This document shows positions 43,443 through 52,128 of a stretch of DNA of 64,000 nt, in pieces. The translations under genes were made by a program, and so were the position numbers. Under the pieces are notes generated by a model, which saw nothing but the letters and a program-made list of their open reading frames with translations, was not told the DNA's origin and did no database searches. The number at the start of each line of letters is the position of its first letter. The first letter of the stretch is position 1. This DNA comes from Rudaea sp. 3F27F6 (GTDB lineage Bacteria > Pseudomonadota > Gammaproteobacteria > Xanthomonadales > Rhodanobacteraceae): assembly GCF_005503555.1 (NCBI RefSeq), contig NZ_SCNG01000002.1, positions 248,001 to 312,000 on the forward strand, written 5' to 3'.

Positions 43443-46400
43443 TCACAATGTCGCCCCATGCGGTGCAATCGGCGCTTCCTCGAGTACCGCCTTCGTCTTG
43501 CGCTCGCCGCGCTCGCGGTAGGCCGCGTCGCTGCGGCGGTCGAGCAAGTTGTAGACGACCGGAATCACGACCAGGGTCAGCAAGGTCGATATCGCCAGGC
43601 CACCGATCACGGTGATCGCCATCGGCGCGCGTACTTCGGAACCGTCGCCGAGACCTATCGCGAGCGGCAGGAAGCCGATCAGCGTACACAGCGTGGTCAT
43701 CGTGATCGGACGCAGGCGCGACTCGGCCGCCTGTGCGATCGCATCGAGCTTGGCGACACCCTCTTCGCGCAACTGGTTGACGCGGTCGATCAGCACGATC
43801 GCGTTCTTCACCACGATGCCCGCGAGCATGATCAAGCCGATGAACACGACCACACTGAGCGGCGTGAACGTGAGCTTGAGCGCCAGCACCGCGCCGACCA
43901 AGGCGAGCGGAATCGAGAACATGATGACGAACGGGTGCAGCAGCGACTCGAACTGCGACGCCATCACCAGATAGACGAGGAAGATCGCGAGGCCGAGCGC
44001 GAAGACCAGCGACGACACCGAAGCGTCAAGTTCCTCGCTCTGGCCGCCGATATGCGTAGTCACGCCGGCCGCAAGCGGGTTGTCGCGGATGAGCTGGCGC
44101 ACTTCGTTCACCGCCGTGCCGAGATCGCCGTAGTGCAGGTTCGCCGAAACGATGGCGACGCGCTCCTGGCTGATGCGATGGATTTCGCTCGGGCCGACGG
44201 TCGAGACCACCTCGGCCACCGAAGAGAGACGGATCGGCGCGCAGGTATTCGTCGACGAGTTCGAACTGCCGCTCGACGACGTATTGCCGCTGGTCCCGGT
44301 GCCGCTCGTCTGAGCGGACGAGCCCGTCGAAGCGGAGGACGTCGTCGAACTGCCGCCCGATGCGGACGAAGAACCGTTCGCACTGTTCGAGTTCGCCGCA
44401 TTGCATTGCGCGTAACCCACGATCAGGTTGCGGATGTCGTCGACCGAGCCGCGCTGATTTTCCTGGGCGCGAACGAGCACGTCGATCTTGCGGTCGCGGA
44501 AGCTGTAGCGCGTCGCCACCGAACCCTTGACCTTGTTGACGACCTGGTCGGCAACCTGTTTCGTCGTCAGGCCGAGCGCAGCGGCGCGGTCCTGATCGAA
44601 ACGGATCTGGATTTCCGGATAGCCGCCCTCGACGGTCGACTTCACGTCGGCAAAACGCGACGACGCGTTCATCAGGCTCGTCAGTTTCTTGCCGGCCTTT
44701 TCGAGCGACACGAGATCGTAGCCGCGCAATTCGATTTCGAGCGGCGTCGCGAAGCTGAAGAGCTGCGGCCGCGAGAACTTCACTTCGGAACCGGGATGCG
44801 TCTTCATGCTTGCACGCAGCGCGTCGGTCGCGGCGCGTTCGCCTCGTTCACCGACGCCCGATTTGAGCACGACCAGCAGGCGCGCGATGTTCTCGCCCGA
44901 TTCGGTCGGCGTCGCATCGAGACGCGTGCCGGTGCCGCTGACGCCGTAGATCAGTTCGATATTCGGATCTTTCGCGTTCGCCGTTTCGAGTTCCTTGACC
45001 AGCGCGTCGGTGTCGATGAGCGCGGTGCCCGGCGGCAGCTTCACCGTCATCTCGAAACGGCCCTGAGCAAGCTGCGGAATCAGGTCCATGCCGAGCGTCG
45101 GAATCACGAGCAGACTGGCGACGAAAGCGGCCGTGGCGAAACCGAGCACGGCGAACGGATACGCCAGCGCTTTGGGCAGGAACGCGTGATAGGCGTGCGC
45201 GGCGGCGTTGTACGGCATCATGACAACGCGTCCAACGGCGCGCAGCACCGTGCCGACGATCTTGCCGACGACGCCGAAGATCGCAAATCCAATCAGGGCG
45301 AAGATACGCGGTAGCCACTGGAAGAACAGGGTCGAAATCGGCGAGATGATGCGCTTCACGCCGCGGCCGAAGCCGCTCGTCGGCTGCCAGCCCGGAGACG
45401 GCGGCTCGTCCTTGTAGGCAAGCGGCGCGCGGCCCTTGAGCGAGGCCAGCATCGGGATCAGAGTCATCGCCACGATCAGCGAAATCAGCATCGCAAACGT
45501 GACCGTCAACGCCTGGTCGCGAAACAACTGACCGCCGACGCCTTGCACAAAGACCAGCGGGAAGAACACGGCGACCGTGGTCAGGGTCGAAGCGATGACC
45601 GCCATCGACACTTCCTTGGCGCCCTTCACCGAGGCTTCGAGAATGCTGGCGCCGTGTTCGCGCATGCGCGCGATGTTTTCGAGCACGACGATCGAGTCGT
45701 CGACGACCATGCCGGTGGCGAGCGCGAGGCCGCCGAGCGACATCACGTTGAGACTCACGCCCGCCTGGCCCATGAAGAAGAAGGTCGTGATGAGCGAGAT
45801 CGGCAGGCTCAACGAAATGATGAACGTGCTCCACGAATCGGCGAGGAAGAAGAAGATGATCAGGATCGCGAGCACGCCGCCGATGATCGCGTCGTTGCGC
45901 ACGTCGTCGAGCGAGGACTGGATGAAGATCGACTGATCGTCGATCGTATCGAGCTTGGCGCTCGGCGGCAGGATGTCTTTGAACTTGGCAAGCTGCTTCT
46001 TCACCGCGGCGGCGACGCTGACCGTATTGCCGTCGCCTTCCTTGTAGATCGCGAGTTCGATCGCCTCGTGGCCGTCGACGCGCACGATGCCTTCGCGTTC
46101 CTTGAAGCCCTGGCGCACCTCAGCGATATCCTTGAGTCGCACCGGCACGCCGCCGTCGACTTTGATGAGCAGGTTGCGCATCTCGTCGAGATTGGTGAAC
46201 TGATTGACTGTGCGCACGAGGTAGCGCTGCGAGCCGTTTTCGATGCGGCCGCCGGAAACGTTTACGTTCTCGTCGGTCAGACGCTTGGTCACGTCGGCGA
46301 TATTGAGATTGAGCTGACGCAGCTTCTGCTGATCGATGTCGACGTCGACCTGGTCTTCGAGACCGCCGCCGACCTTGACCGCGGCGACGCCGGCAGTCGG

Positions 46401-46916
46401 TTCGAGGCGCTTCTTCAACTCGTCGTCGGCGAAGCGGCGCAACTGCTTCAACTGCGCTTCGTTGATGTCGCCCTTGCTGTCGCCGCCCATGCTGAGCGAC
46501 AGGCGCATGATCGGATCGGTCGACGGATTGAAGCGCAGCAGCACCGGCTTCTTCGCATCGAGCGGCAACTGCAGCGTGTCGAGCTTGTCGCGCACGTCGA
46601 GGCCGGCCTGGTCCATATTCGTGCCCCAGGCGAACTCGAGGATCACGTCGGACTGGCCCGTGCGCGAGACCGAGTGGATCTTGCGCAGGTTCTTGACCAC
46701 GCCGATCGCTTCCTCGACCGGCTGCGAAATCAGGTTCTCGATTTCCAGCGGCGCCGCGCCTTCATATTCGGTGCGCACCGTCAGCGTCGGGTAGGTCAGA
46801 TCCGGCAGCAGATTGACCTTGAGGCCGAGCAGCGCGATGAGGCCGAATAAAACAAAGGTCAGCGTGACCATGCCGACGGTTACGCGTCGGCGCGTCGCGA
46901 TCTCGACGATATTCAC
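43443..46916 (-). CDS. RND efflux permease (first pump gene) with Ser/Gly-rich insertion
   Basis: A 1157-residue RND permease, longer than the usual ~1040. TM4 has the standard acidic pair Asp406-Asp407 (TGMVVDDSIVVLENIARM), unlike the two following pumps. Extra length comes from a cytoplasmic/TM6 region at about 495-585 and from a 55-residue Ser/Thr/Gly-rich tract at 838-892 in the second periplasmic loop, bounded by Cys838 and Cys892. The start is GTG at 46916, overlapping the adaptor stop (GTGA). The sequence is distant from the other two permeases of the operon, nearer the AcrB/HAE1 group with VNLLPDLTYPTLTVRTEY. Substrate unknown. Confidence 0.92.
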   Translation of the reverse strand: MNIVEIATRRRVTVGMVTLTFVLFGLIALLGLKVNLLPDLTYPTLTVRTEYEGAAPLEIENLISQPVEEAIGVVKNLRKIHSVSRTGQSDVILEFAWGTNMDQAGLDVRDKLDTLQLPLDAKKPVLLRFNPSTDPIMRLSLSMGGDSKGDINEAQLKQLRRFADDELKKRLEPTAGVAAVKVGGGLEDQVDVDIDQQKLRQLNLNIADVTKRLTDENVNVSGGRIENGSQRYLVRTVNQFTNLDEMRNLLIKVDGGVPVRLKDIAEVRQGFKEREGIVRVDGHEAIELAIYKEGDGNTVSVAAAVKKQLAKFKDILPPSAKLDTIDDQSIFIQSSLDDVRNDAIIGGVLAILIIFFFLADSWSTFIISLSLPISLITTFFFMGQAGVSLNVMSLGGLALATGMVVDDSIVVLENIARMREHGASILEASVKGAKEVSMAVIASTLTTVAVFFPLVFVQGVGGQLFRDQALTVTFAMLISLIVAMTLIPMLASLKGRAPLAYKDEPPSPGWQPTSGFGRGVKRIISPISTLFFQWLPRIFALIGFAIFGVVGKIVGTVLRAVGRVVMMPYNAAAHAYHAFLPKALAYPFAVLGFATAAFVASLLVIPTLGMDLIPQLAQGRFEMTVKLPPGTALIDTDALVKELETANAKDPNIELIYGVSGTGTRLDATPTESGENIARLLVVLKSGVGERGERAATDALRASMKTHPGSEVKFSRPQLFSFATPLEIELRGYDLVSLEKAGKKLTSLMNASSRFADVKSTVEGGYPEIQIRFDQDRAAALGLTTKQVADQVVNKVKGSVATRYSFRDRKIDVLVRAQENQRGSVDDIRNLIVGYAQCNAANSNSANGSSSASGGSSTTSSASTGSSAQTSGTGTSGNTSSSGSSNSSTNTCAPIRLSSVAEVVSTVGPSEIHRISQERVAIVSANLHYGDLGTAVNEVRQLIRDNPLAAGVTTHIGGQSEELDASVSSLVFALGLAIFLVYLVMASQFESLLHPFVIMFSIPLALVGAVLALKLTFTPLSVVVFIGLIMLAGIVVKNAIVLIDRVNQLREEGVAKLDAIAQAAESRLRPITMTTLCTLIGFLPLAIGLGDGSEVRAPMAITVIGGLAISTLLTLVVIPVVYNLLDRRSDAAYRERGERKTKAVLEEAPIAPHGATL

Positions 46917-48160
46917 CCTTTGGCTCCGTCGGTCTTCGTCTGCGCGATCTGCTTGTCCTTCTCGGCATTGAGCACCTGCACCGCCGTGCCGTCACGCACT
47001 GCGTTGCGGCCGACCGTGATGACCTGCGTGCCCTCGTCGATGCCGGAGCGGATCTCGACCTTGTCGCCGTCGCTGTAGCCGATCTTGACCAGCTTGCGGT
47101 GAGCGACGAGACCCGGCGCGGCCGGCTTCTTGTCGTCGCCCTTGCCCGCATCGGCGACCTTGGCGTCGGACTTCTTCGCATCGTCCTTCTTGTCGCCGTC
47201 TTTCTTCGCATCGGCCGGTTTGTCCACGCCTTTCTCGACGACAAACACTGCGGTCTCGCCGTCTTCTTCGACGAGCGCGGAGCGCGGCACGGTGAGCGCA
47301 TCGGCGCGCTGGTCGTAGACGATGCTGACGCGGCCGAACATGCCGGGCTTGAGCGTGCCGGTCTTGTCGTGGAATTCGCTGGTCACGCGGAACGTGCCGC
47401 TCGCCGAATCAACCACCGGCGCGATGCGCAGGATGTCGCCGGTGAATTTCTGCCCCGGCAGTGCATCGGCTTCGAGCGTGACCGGCTGACCGGATTTCAG
47501 GATGCCGAGCTGACGCTCAGGCACGTTGAGCACGGCCTGCAGCGGGTCCATACCGACGATGCGGAACAGATTCTGATTGACCTGGATCAAGTTACCGAGC
47601 TTGACCGAACGCTCGGCGATGACGCCGTCGACCGGCGCGGTGATCGTGGTGAACTGCAGGTTCAGACGCGCTTCCTCGTACGCCGCACGCAGGTTCTGCA
47701 TGTCGTACTTGGCCTGGTCGAAATCCTTTTGCGCGATCAGCTGTTTCTGGATCGCCTTCTCGTTGTACGTGAAGCTCGCATCGGCCTTGCGCATCTGCGC
47801 CGCGGCCTGCGCCAGTTTCGCCCGCGCCGTGTCCTGTTCGAGCTGGGCGAGCACCTGTCCCGCTTTGACCGCCTGCCCTTCCTCGACGAACAATTTGATC
47901 AGCACACCCGAGGTTTTCGCCGCGACCTGCGCTTCGTGGTCGGCGGTCAGCGTCGCGGTGCCGTTGTAGCTCGCCGCAATCTGGCCGCGGCTCGCCTTGG
48001 CCGTCTCGACCGGCACCGCATTGACGACCTCGGGCTTCGCGTCCTTGGTGTCCTTGGCCTGCGCCGAATTGCTGCTGCCGCAACCTGAAAGCGACAGGGA
48101 AAGCAGGCCGGCTCCGCCAAGAGCCAACGCCATGCTAAGCAGATTTTTCTTTATTTTCAT
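46913..48160 (-). CDS. RND efflux periplasmic adaptor lipoprotein
   Basis: A 415-residue membrane-fusion protein. The signal has a lipobox (SLSLSGCGSS, Cys27), so the mature protein is likely anchored in the inner membrane. Lipoyl half-motifs (AQVAAKTSGVLIKLFVEEGQ, TTITAPVDGVIAERSVKLGN) flank a helical hairpin at about 110-168, followed by the beta-barrel (about 205-285). A Lys/Asp-rich tract at 313-349 (DAKKDGDKKDDAKKSDAK) is inserted before the membrane-proximal domain. It is the first gene of the operon with three RND permeases; no outer-membrane channel gene is in the operon, so a TolC-like protein from elsewhere must serve. The ribosome-binding site is weak. Confidence 0.92.
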   Translation of the reverse strand: MKIKKNLLSMALALGGAGLLSLSLSGCGSSNSAQAKDTKDAKPEVVNAVPVETAKASRGQIAASYNGTATLTADHEAQVAAKTSGVLIKLFVEEGQAVKAGQVLAQLEQDTARAKLAQAAAQMRKADASFTYNEKAIQKQLIAQKDFDQAKYDMQNLRAAYEEARLNLQFTTITAPVDGVIAERSVKLGNLIQVNQNLFRIVGMDPLQAVLNVPERQLGILKSGQPVTLEADALPGQKFTGDILRIAPVVDSASGTFRVTSEFHDKTGTLKPGMFGRVSIVYDQRADALTVPRSALVEEDGETAVFVVEKGVDKPADAKKDGDKKDDAKKSDAKVADAGKGDDKKPAAPGLVAHRKLVKIGYSDGDKVEIRSGIDEGTQVITVGRNAVRDGTAVQVLNAEKDKQIAQTKTDGAKG

Positions 48161-48732
48161 AGGGATGTGAAGAACGGGACAAGGATGAAAAAACAGGGAT
48201 TGCTATGGTGTTATACTTAACTACATCACTAAGTTTTTAACAATCCCCCAGAAGTCATGGTCCGAAGAGTCTTTCGTCGGACGATTCCCCAGGGTTGATG
48301 AGTTAATGGCTGCGAGTAGCCAGGATCTCTGTCGTCGGATTCGGACGCTACCGTTGCCGCATCCGATCGGACCCAATCGTGCGGCAAAAATCCCGGCGAT
48401 ATGCTCCAAGCCTCCCTAGCTTGATCATGGATGCAGTTTCCCGACAAAAAGTTGCATGCGTAAGCGCCAGTAGTAATGGATTTCATGCGGCGACTTGCCG
48501 GTGCGGAAAACCATTCAGCGGGGATTGGGGAATCCGATCAGCGCAGCGGATTCAGCGCGGATCGTGGCGACCTCGTCGAGTCGACGACCAATCACTGCAT
48601 CGCGCGCGTGCGGAAGCGCGCCGAGGCGCGCAATCGGGGTGCGATGTTCAGACTCTAGTTACCGATGCGGACGCGCTGATATACTTTCACGAGTTTTTTC
48701 TCATTTCTCTACAACATATCAGCCTCGTACTC
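48161..48732. other. divergent intergenic region (RND operon / cytochrome)
   Basis: About 570 bp. A+T-rich sequence at 48195-48245 (TATGGTGTTATACTTAACTA) is the best place for the RND promoter; on the minus strand TTGTTA and TAAGTA are 18 nt apart. TATACT at about 48680 may be the -10 of the cytochrome operon. I see no regulator gene beside the efflux operon. Confidence 0.4.
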
Positions 48733-49074
48733 ATGACCAGACCGCTGCTTGCCTGTGCTGCCCTGACGATATTCGCCGCGACGTCCGCCACGTCCGCATT
48801 TGCCGCCGACGCCGCATCGAAGGGCGATGCCAAGGCCGGCAAAGAGCTGGTGTACACCTGCGGCGGCTGCCACGGCGTCACCGGTTACATGAACGCTTAT
48901 CCGAACTACCATGTGCCGCGCATTGGCGGGCAGAACTACGACTATCTCGTCGCCGCTTTGACCGCATACAAGACCGGCCAGCGCAATCATCCGACCATGC
49001 GCGCTCAGGGTGAAAGCCTGTCCGACGAGGACATCAAGAACATCGCTACCTATCTTTCGAGCATCGCCAAGTGA
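48733..49074 (+). CDS. small monohaem cytochrome c (class I)
   Basis: A 113-residue exported cytochrome. The signal peptide is MTRPLLACAALTIFAATSAT with cleavage near AFAAD. The haem site is CGGCH and the distal Met is in NHPTMRAQGESLSDEDIKNI, followed by the terminal helix ATYLSSIAK. In size and in being followed by a second monohaem cytochrome it looks like one half of a dihaem cytochrome c4. The partner gene follows at 23 nt. Both would carry electrons in the periplasm, for instance to a terminal oxidase. The start has no clear ribosome-binding site. Confidence 0.9.
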   Translation: MTRPLLACAALTIFAATSATSAFAADAASKGDAKAGKELVYTCGGCHGVTGYMNAYPNYHVPRIGGQNYDYLVAALTAYKTGQRNHPTMRAQGESLSDEDIKNIATYLSSIAK

Positions 49075-49097
49075 ACGGACCGGGACATCGACACGCC

Positions 49098-49451
49098 ATG
49101 AAATTCGCCTCTGCCCTCCTCGTCGTCTGCGGTCTCGTGCTCAACGTTGCTCACGCGGAAAAGATTCCGCCGGAAAAGGTCAAGGAAAAGGCAGCCACTT
49201 GTGCCGCCTGTCACGGTGCCGACGGCAATTCCGACACGCCTGCGCAGAGCCAGTATCCGCGCCTGGCCGGCCAGTACCACGACTACCTCGCACGCGCGCT
49301 GCACGAGTACAAGTCGGGCGAGCGCAAGAACCCGATCATGGCCGGCATGGCCGCGCCGCTCAGCGACGCCGAAATCGACGCGCTCGCGCGTTACTTCGCT
49401 TCGATGCCGGGCAAGCTGGACGATCTGTCCAAGCACGAACAGGGCAACTGA
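49098..49451 (+). CDS. small monohaem cytochrome c (class I), tandem partner
   Basis: A 117-residue exported cytochrome with signal MKFASALLVVCGLVLNVAHA, haem site CAACH and distal Met region NPIMAGMAAPLSDAEIDALA. An in-frame GTG at 49071 overlaps the stop of the previous cytochrome and would add nine residues; I list the ATG because the signal peptide then starts normally. The pair could work as a split cytochrome c4. A dRS3-like palindrome follows and may end transcription from both sides. Confidence 0.9.
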   Translation: MKFASALLVVCGLVLNVAHAEKIPPEKVKEKAATCAACHGADGNSDTPAQSQYPRLAGQYHDYLARALHEYKSGERKNPIMAGMAAPLSDAEIDALARYFASMPGKLDDLSKHEQGN

Positions 49452-49473
49452 TCGCCACCTAGGCTGCATGCTC

Positions 49474-49500
49474 TCGTCATTCCCGCGCAAGGGCGGGAAT
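49474..49500. repeat. dRS3-like palindrome between convergent genes
   Basis: CGTCATTCCCGCGCAAGGGC continuing GGGAAT forms a hairpin (ATTCCCGC / GCGGGAAT). It lies 23 nt after the cytochrome stop and 15 nt after the nfuA stop on the other strand and probably acts as a shared 3'-end hairpin. Confidence 0.6.
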
Positions 49501-49514
49501 AACGGCGGGAGAAC

Positions 49515-50123
49515 TCAGCCTACAGCGCTGGCTCCGCTCTGTCCGCGGAAATACGGATTGTTGCCGCTCGCGTGATCGGTCGCATCGCGCACCGCGGTGA
49601 TCTCGGGGAAATGGCTGCGCAGGGTCTTTTCGATGCCCTGCTTCAAGGTCACGTCGGCCATGCCGCAGCCATGACACCCGCCGCCAAACTGCAATAGCAC
49701 GACGCCGTCGGCATCGGCATCGACGAGCCGTACGCGGCCGCCGTGTGCGGCGATTTGCGGATTGATTTCGCTGTCGAGCACGTACTGCACCCGGTCGCCG
49801 AGCGGGGCATCGTCCGCGGGCACCGTGCCCTTGATATGCGGCGCACGGATGGTCAATTGGCCGCCGGTCGCATTGACCTGATAATCGACCTCGGCTTCGG
49901 TCAGCCACGCCGCACTCGCCGCCTCGACGTAGACATCGAATCCGTCGCAGTCGAGGCGCACTTCGTCGCCGGCCAGATCGACCGCTTCGGCGTATTCGAG
50001 CACGCAGTCCGCCTTCGGCGTACCCGCGTTGACCGCCTTCATGCGTATGCTGAGCCCATCGATGTCCTGCTGTGCGAGCAGATGACGGAAGTAATTTCTG
50101 GCGCTGTCGGAAATGCGGATCAT
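49515..50123 (-). CDS. nfuA: Fe/S biogenesis protein NfuA
   Basis: A 202-residue protein with an N-terminal degenerate A-type (HesB-like) domain (about 1-100) and a C-terminal NifU-like domain (about 110-195) carrying the Cys150-x-x-Cys153 pair (FGGGCHGCGMADVTLKQGIE). NfuA dimers hold a [4Fe-4S] cluster on the CxxC pairs and pass it to apo-proteins such as aconitase or lipoyl synthase, especially under oxidative stress. Length and architecture equal those of the gammaproteobacterial NfuA. It stands alone, convergent with the cytochrome genes. Confidence 0.95.
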   Translation of the reverse strand: MIRISDSARNYFRHLLAQQDIDGLSIRMKAVNAGTPKADCVLEYAEAVDLAGDEVRLDCDGFDVYVEAASAAWLTEAEVDYQVNATGGQLTIRAPHIKGTVPADDAPLGDRVQYVLDSEINPQIAAHGGRVRLVDADADGVVLLQFGGGCHGCGMADVTLKQGIEKTLRSHFPEITAVRDATDHASGNNPYFRGQSGASAVG

Positions 50124-50264
50124 GTGTGGTGTCGTGGTCGCTGAGCGTTAACCAGTACCATTATAGTCCTCATTCGTTCATGCTGCGAAAACCGCGATAT
50201 TCGTTGTGGCAAATCCGCGCCGTTGGTGGTGCAATCTCAAACAGTCGATCCGCCCCTCTTAATC

Positions 50265-50621
50265 ATGTCTACTGCCAAAACCCTCCTCGCCGAACTTGCC
50301 GCCGAAAAATGCGTTCCCCTCAAAGGCCGCGAAAACGCCGCTACGCCCGAGCAGGCGCAAGCGTGGCTCGCTGCTTTGCCCGAGTGGCACCTCGGACCCG
50401 ATGGCGCGGACATCCGCAAGGAATTCCGCTTTCCCGATTTCGTCCGCGCACTCGCCTTCGTCAACGCGCTCGGCTATGTCGCCGAGCGCGAAAACCATCA
50501 CCCCGATCTGGAGCTTGGCTGGGGGCGCGTCCTCGTGCGTTTCTCCACGCACGACGTCGGCGGCCTGTCGCGCAACGATTTCGTTTGTGCGGCGAAAACC
50601 GAGACATTGCACAGCTCATAG
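50265..50621 (+). CDS. pterin-4a-carbinolamine dehydratase
   Basis: A 118-residue PCD/DCoH-family protein that dehydrates 4a-hydroxytetrahydropterin to recycle the cofactor of aromatic amino-acid hydroxylases, or serves in pterin metabolism. The catalytic region is RENHHPDLELGWGRVLVRFS with the HHPD motif, followed by THDVGGLSRNDFVCAAK. The N-terminal part has LPEWHLGPDGADIRKEFRFP. The ATG at 50265 is chosen since the upstream frame lacks a ribosome-binding site. The usual name is phhB when paired with phenylalanine hydroxylase, but no phhA is adjacent, so I leave the symbol blank. Confidence 0.9.
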   Translation: MSTAKTLLAELAAEKCVPLKGRENAATPEQAQAWLAALPEWHLGPDGADIRKEFRFPDFVRALAFVNALGYVAERENHHPDLELGWGRVLVRFSTHDVGGLSRNDFVCAAKTETLHSS

Positions 50622-50676
50622 CGTCGGATTTCATCGCGCCGAATCCGGCTGGCTATGAGCCTTGAGCCCGCGCCGG

Positions 50677-50697
50677 CCGCAGAAAGGATTTCTGCGG
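50677..50697. terminator. hairpin between convergent genes
   Basis: A perfect 9-bp stem CCGCAGAAA / TTTCTGCGG with loop GGA lies between the dehydratase gene (+) and rluC (-). A T-tract is lacking, so it is a terminator-like or stabilising hairpin. Confidence 0.5.
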
Positions 50698-50707
50698 GGC
50701 TGACCGG

Positions 50708-51727
50708 CTACCGCAGCTTGCCTTTCCTCGACACTCCCCGCGGCAGCGCGTCGAGCACTGCGGCAAGATCGGGCGCCAGCGGCGCGGAAAAGCTGTAGCT
50801 CTTGCCGTCGAGCTCGAACTCAAATCGCGCAGCGTGCAGGAACAGGCGTTTCAAGCCGACCCCGCGCATGTTCTGATTGAAGCCCTTCTCGCCATACTTC
50901 TCGTCGCCCGCGAGCGGATGCTCGATGTGTTGGGCATGGACGCGGATCTGGTGGGTCCTGCCCGTAAACAGGGTCACCTCGGCCAGACTGGCGTCGGCAT
51001 AAATATCGACGACGTGGAAACGCGTGAGCGAAGGCTTGCCGTCGTCGGCGACGCGGACCATGCGCTCGCCGCCCTGCAGGATCGACTTGCGCAAGGCCGC
51101 ATTGACGTCGAAGCGCGCCTTGTGCGTATGACCTTTGAGCAGGGCGAGATACTGCTTAGTCGTCTGGTTCTCGCGGATCAGCGCCTGCAGACCGGTCAGC
51201 GCCGAGCGCTTTTTGGCAAAAACCAGCACGCCGCTGGTATCGCGATCGAGGCGATGCGCGAGTTCGAGCGTTTCGTCCGGCCGCGCAGCACGCAGAATTT
51301 CGATCGCGCCAAAGGTGACACCGCTGCCGCCGTGGCTGGCGACGCCCGACGGCTTGTCGATCACGAGAAAATCGCGATCCTCGAACACGATCGCCTGCTG
51401 AATCTGCTCGATCATGGCGTTAGGCGGCATCGCGCCTCCGCCCGGTTCGGCCGTGCGCACCGGTGGGATGCGCACTTGGTCGCCCGCCGCGAGCCGCGTA
51501 CTCGGCTGGGCGCGCTTGCCGTTCACCCGTACCTGGCCGGTGCGCAGGATCCGGTAGATCAGGCTTTTCGGCACACCCTTGAGCTGGCCGTTGAGGAAAT
51601 TGTCGATGCGCTGGCCGTCGCGGTCGTCGGAAACCTGAACGAAACGCACGCCGGAGCTCGTTCCTGCGCCCTCCTCGGCTTCGTTTTCAGGGGCGGATTT
51701 TGCTCGATCGGGCCTTGCAAGATTCAT
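50708..51727 (-). CDS. rluC: 23S rRNA pseudouridine synthase RluC
   Basis: A 339-residue RluA-family enzyme. An S4 RNA-binding domain (about 38-95: QRIDNFLNGQLKGVPKSLIY, GQVRVNGKRAQPSTRLAAGD) precedes the synthase domain with the active-site Asp161 in AHRLDRDTSGVLVF and GRTHQIRVHAQHIEHPLAGD. E. coli RluC modifies U955, U2504 and U2580 of 23S rRNA. The identification rests on domain order and on its position divergent from rne, a conserved layout in Gammaproteobacteria. The N-terminal ~28 residues are extra and low-complexity. Confidence 0.9.
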   Translation of the reverse strand: MNLARPDRAKSAPENEAEEGAGTSSGVRFVQVSDDRDGQRIDNFLNGQLKGVPKSLIYRILRTGQVRVNGKRAQPSTRLAAGDQVRIPPVRTAEPGGGAMPPNAMIEQIQQAIVFEDRDFLVIDKPSGVASHGGSGVTFGAIEILRAARPDETLELAHRLDRDTSGVLVFAKKRSALTGLQALIRENQTTKQYLALLKGHTHKARFDVNAALRKSILQGGERMVRVADDGKPSLTRFHVVDIYADASLAEVTLFTGRTHQIRVHAQHIEHPLAGDEKYGEKGFNQNMRGVGLKRLFLHAARFEFELDGKSYSFSAPLAPDLAAVLDALPRGVSRKGKLR

Positions 51728-51744
51728 TGAAGTTCGCGTCCGAA

Positions 51745-51773
51745 TTGGATTTTTTGCCGTTCATTGATACAAT
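51745..51773 (+). promoter_or_regulatory. sigma-70-type promoter of rne
   Basis: TTGGAT (51745-51750) and TACAAT (51768-51773) are separated by exactly 17 bp in the rluC-rne gap. Transcription would begin near 51780, giving a leader of about 350 nt before the rne ATG. Confidence 0.65.
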
Positions 51774-51779
51774 CGGGAC

Positions 51780-52128
51780 GTACCGCGCGTCCTGGGTCGG
51801 CTATGCCGGCCGCAATGATGCACTCGTTCAGCAACGCCCTCGCGCGACAGATGCGGGCCTCCAGTGGAGCCCATCTTGGCGCACGCGGGAATCGTAACCG
51901 GTCGAGTCGAGAATTGCCCGAAAGTCTGCACGACGGTCGGGGGTTTTCGGTGATACGAGAAGGGCTATGTTAAACGCCAGGCGCGATTCGAAAACGCGCC
52001 GGCACCAAGCGCTCCCGTGGACGCGTACCCAAGCCCACGGTCGACGCGACGCCGTCGCTGCCATCAACAACGTTTGGCGCGCAGGCGTGGCGACGCGAAA
52101 GCGGTAGAGCGCGTTAAGGATGTAAAAA
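51780..52128 (+). promoter_or_regulatory. long 5' leader of rne, possible autoregulatory element
   Basis: No gene is visible in the ~350 nt between the predicted start point and the rne ATG. In E. coli the rne leader is about 360 nt long and its structure lets RNase E limit its own mRNA. The similar length suggests the same kind of control, but I cannot confirm the E. coli hairpins by eye. TAAGGATG at 52115-52122 is the ribosome-binding region. Confidence 0.45.

Noticed and set aside
44241-44405. Serine-rich tract as a DNA tandem repeat
   Set aside because: Codons vary along the tract and no exact period was visible, so it is reported only as a protein feature.
48161-48732. Small gene or tRNA in the RND/cytochrome gap
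   Set aside because: Frames lack ribosome-binding sites and no cloverleaf or CCA end could be found.
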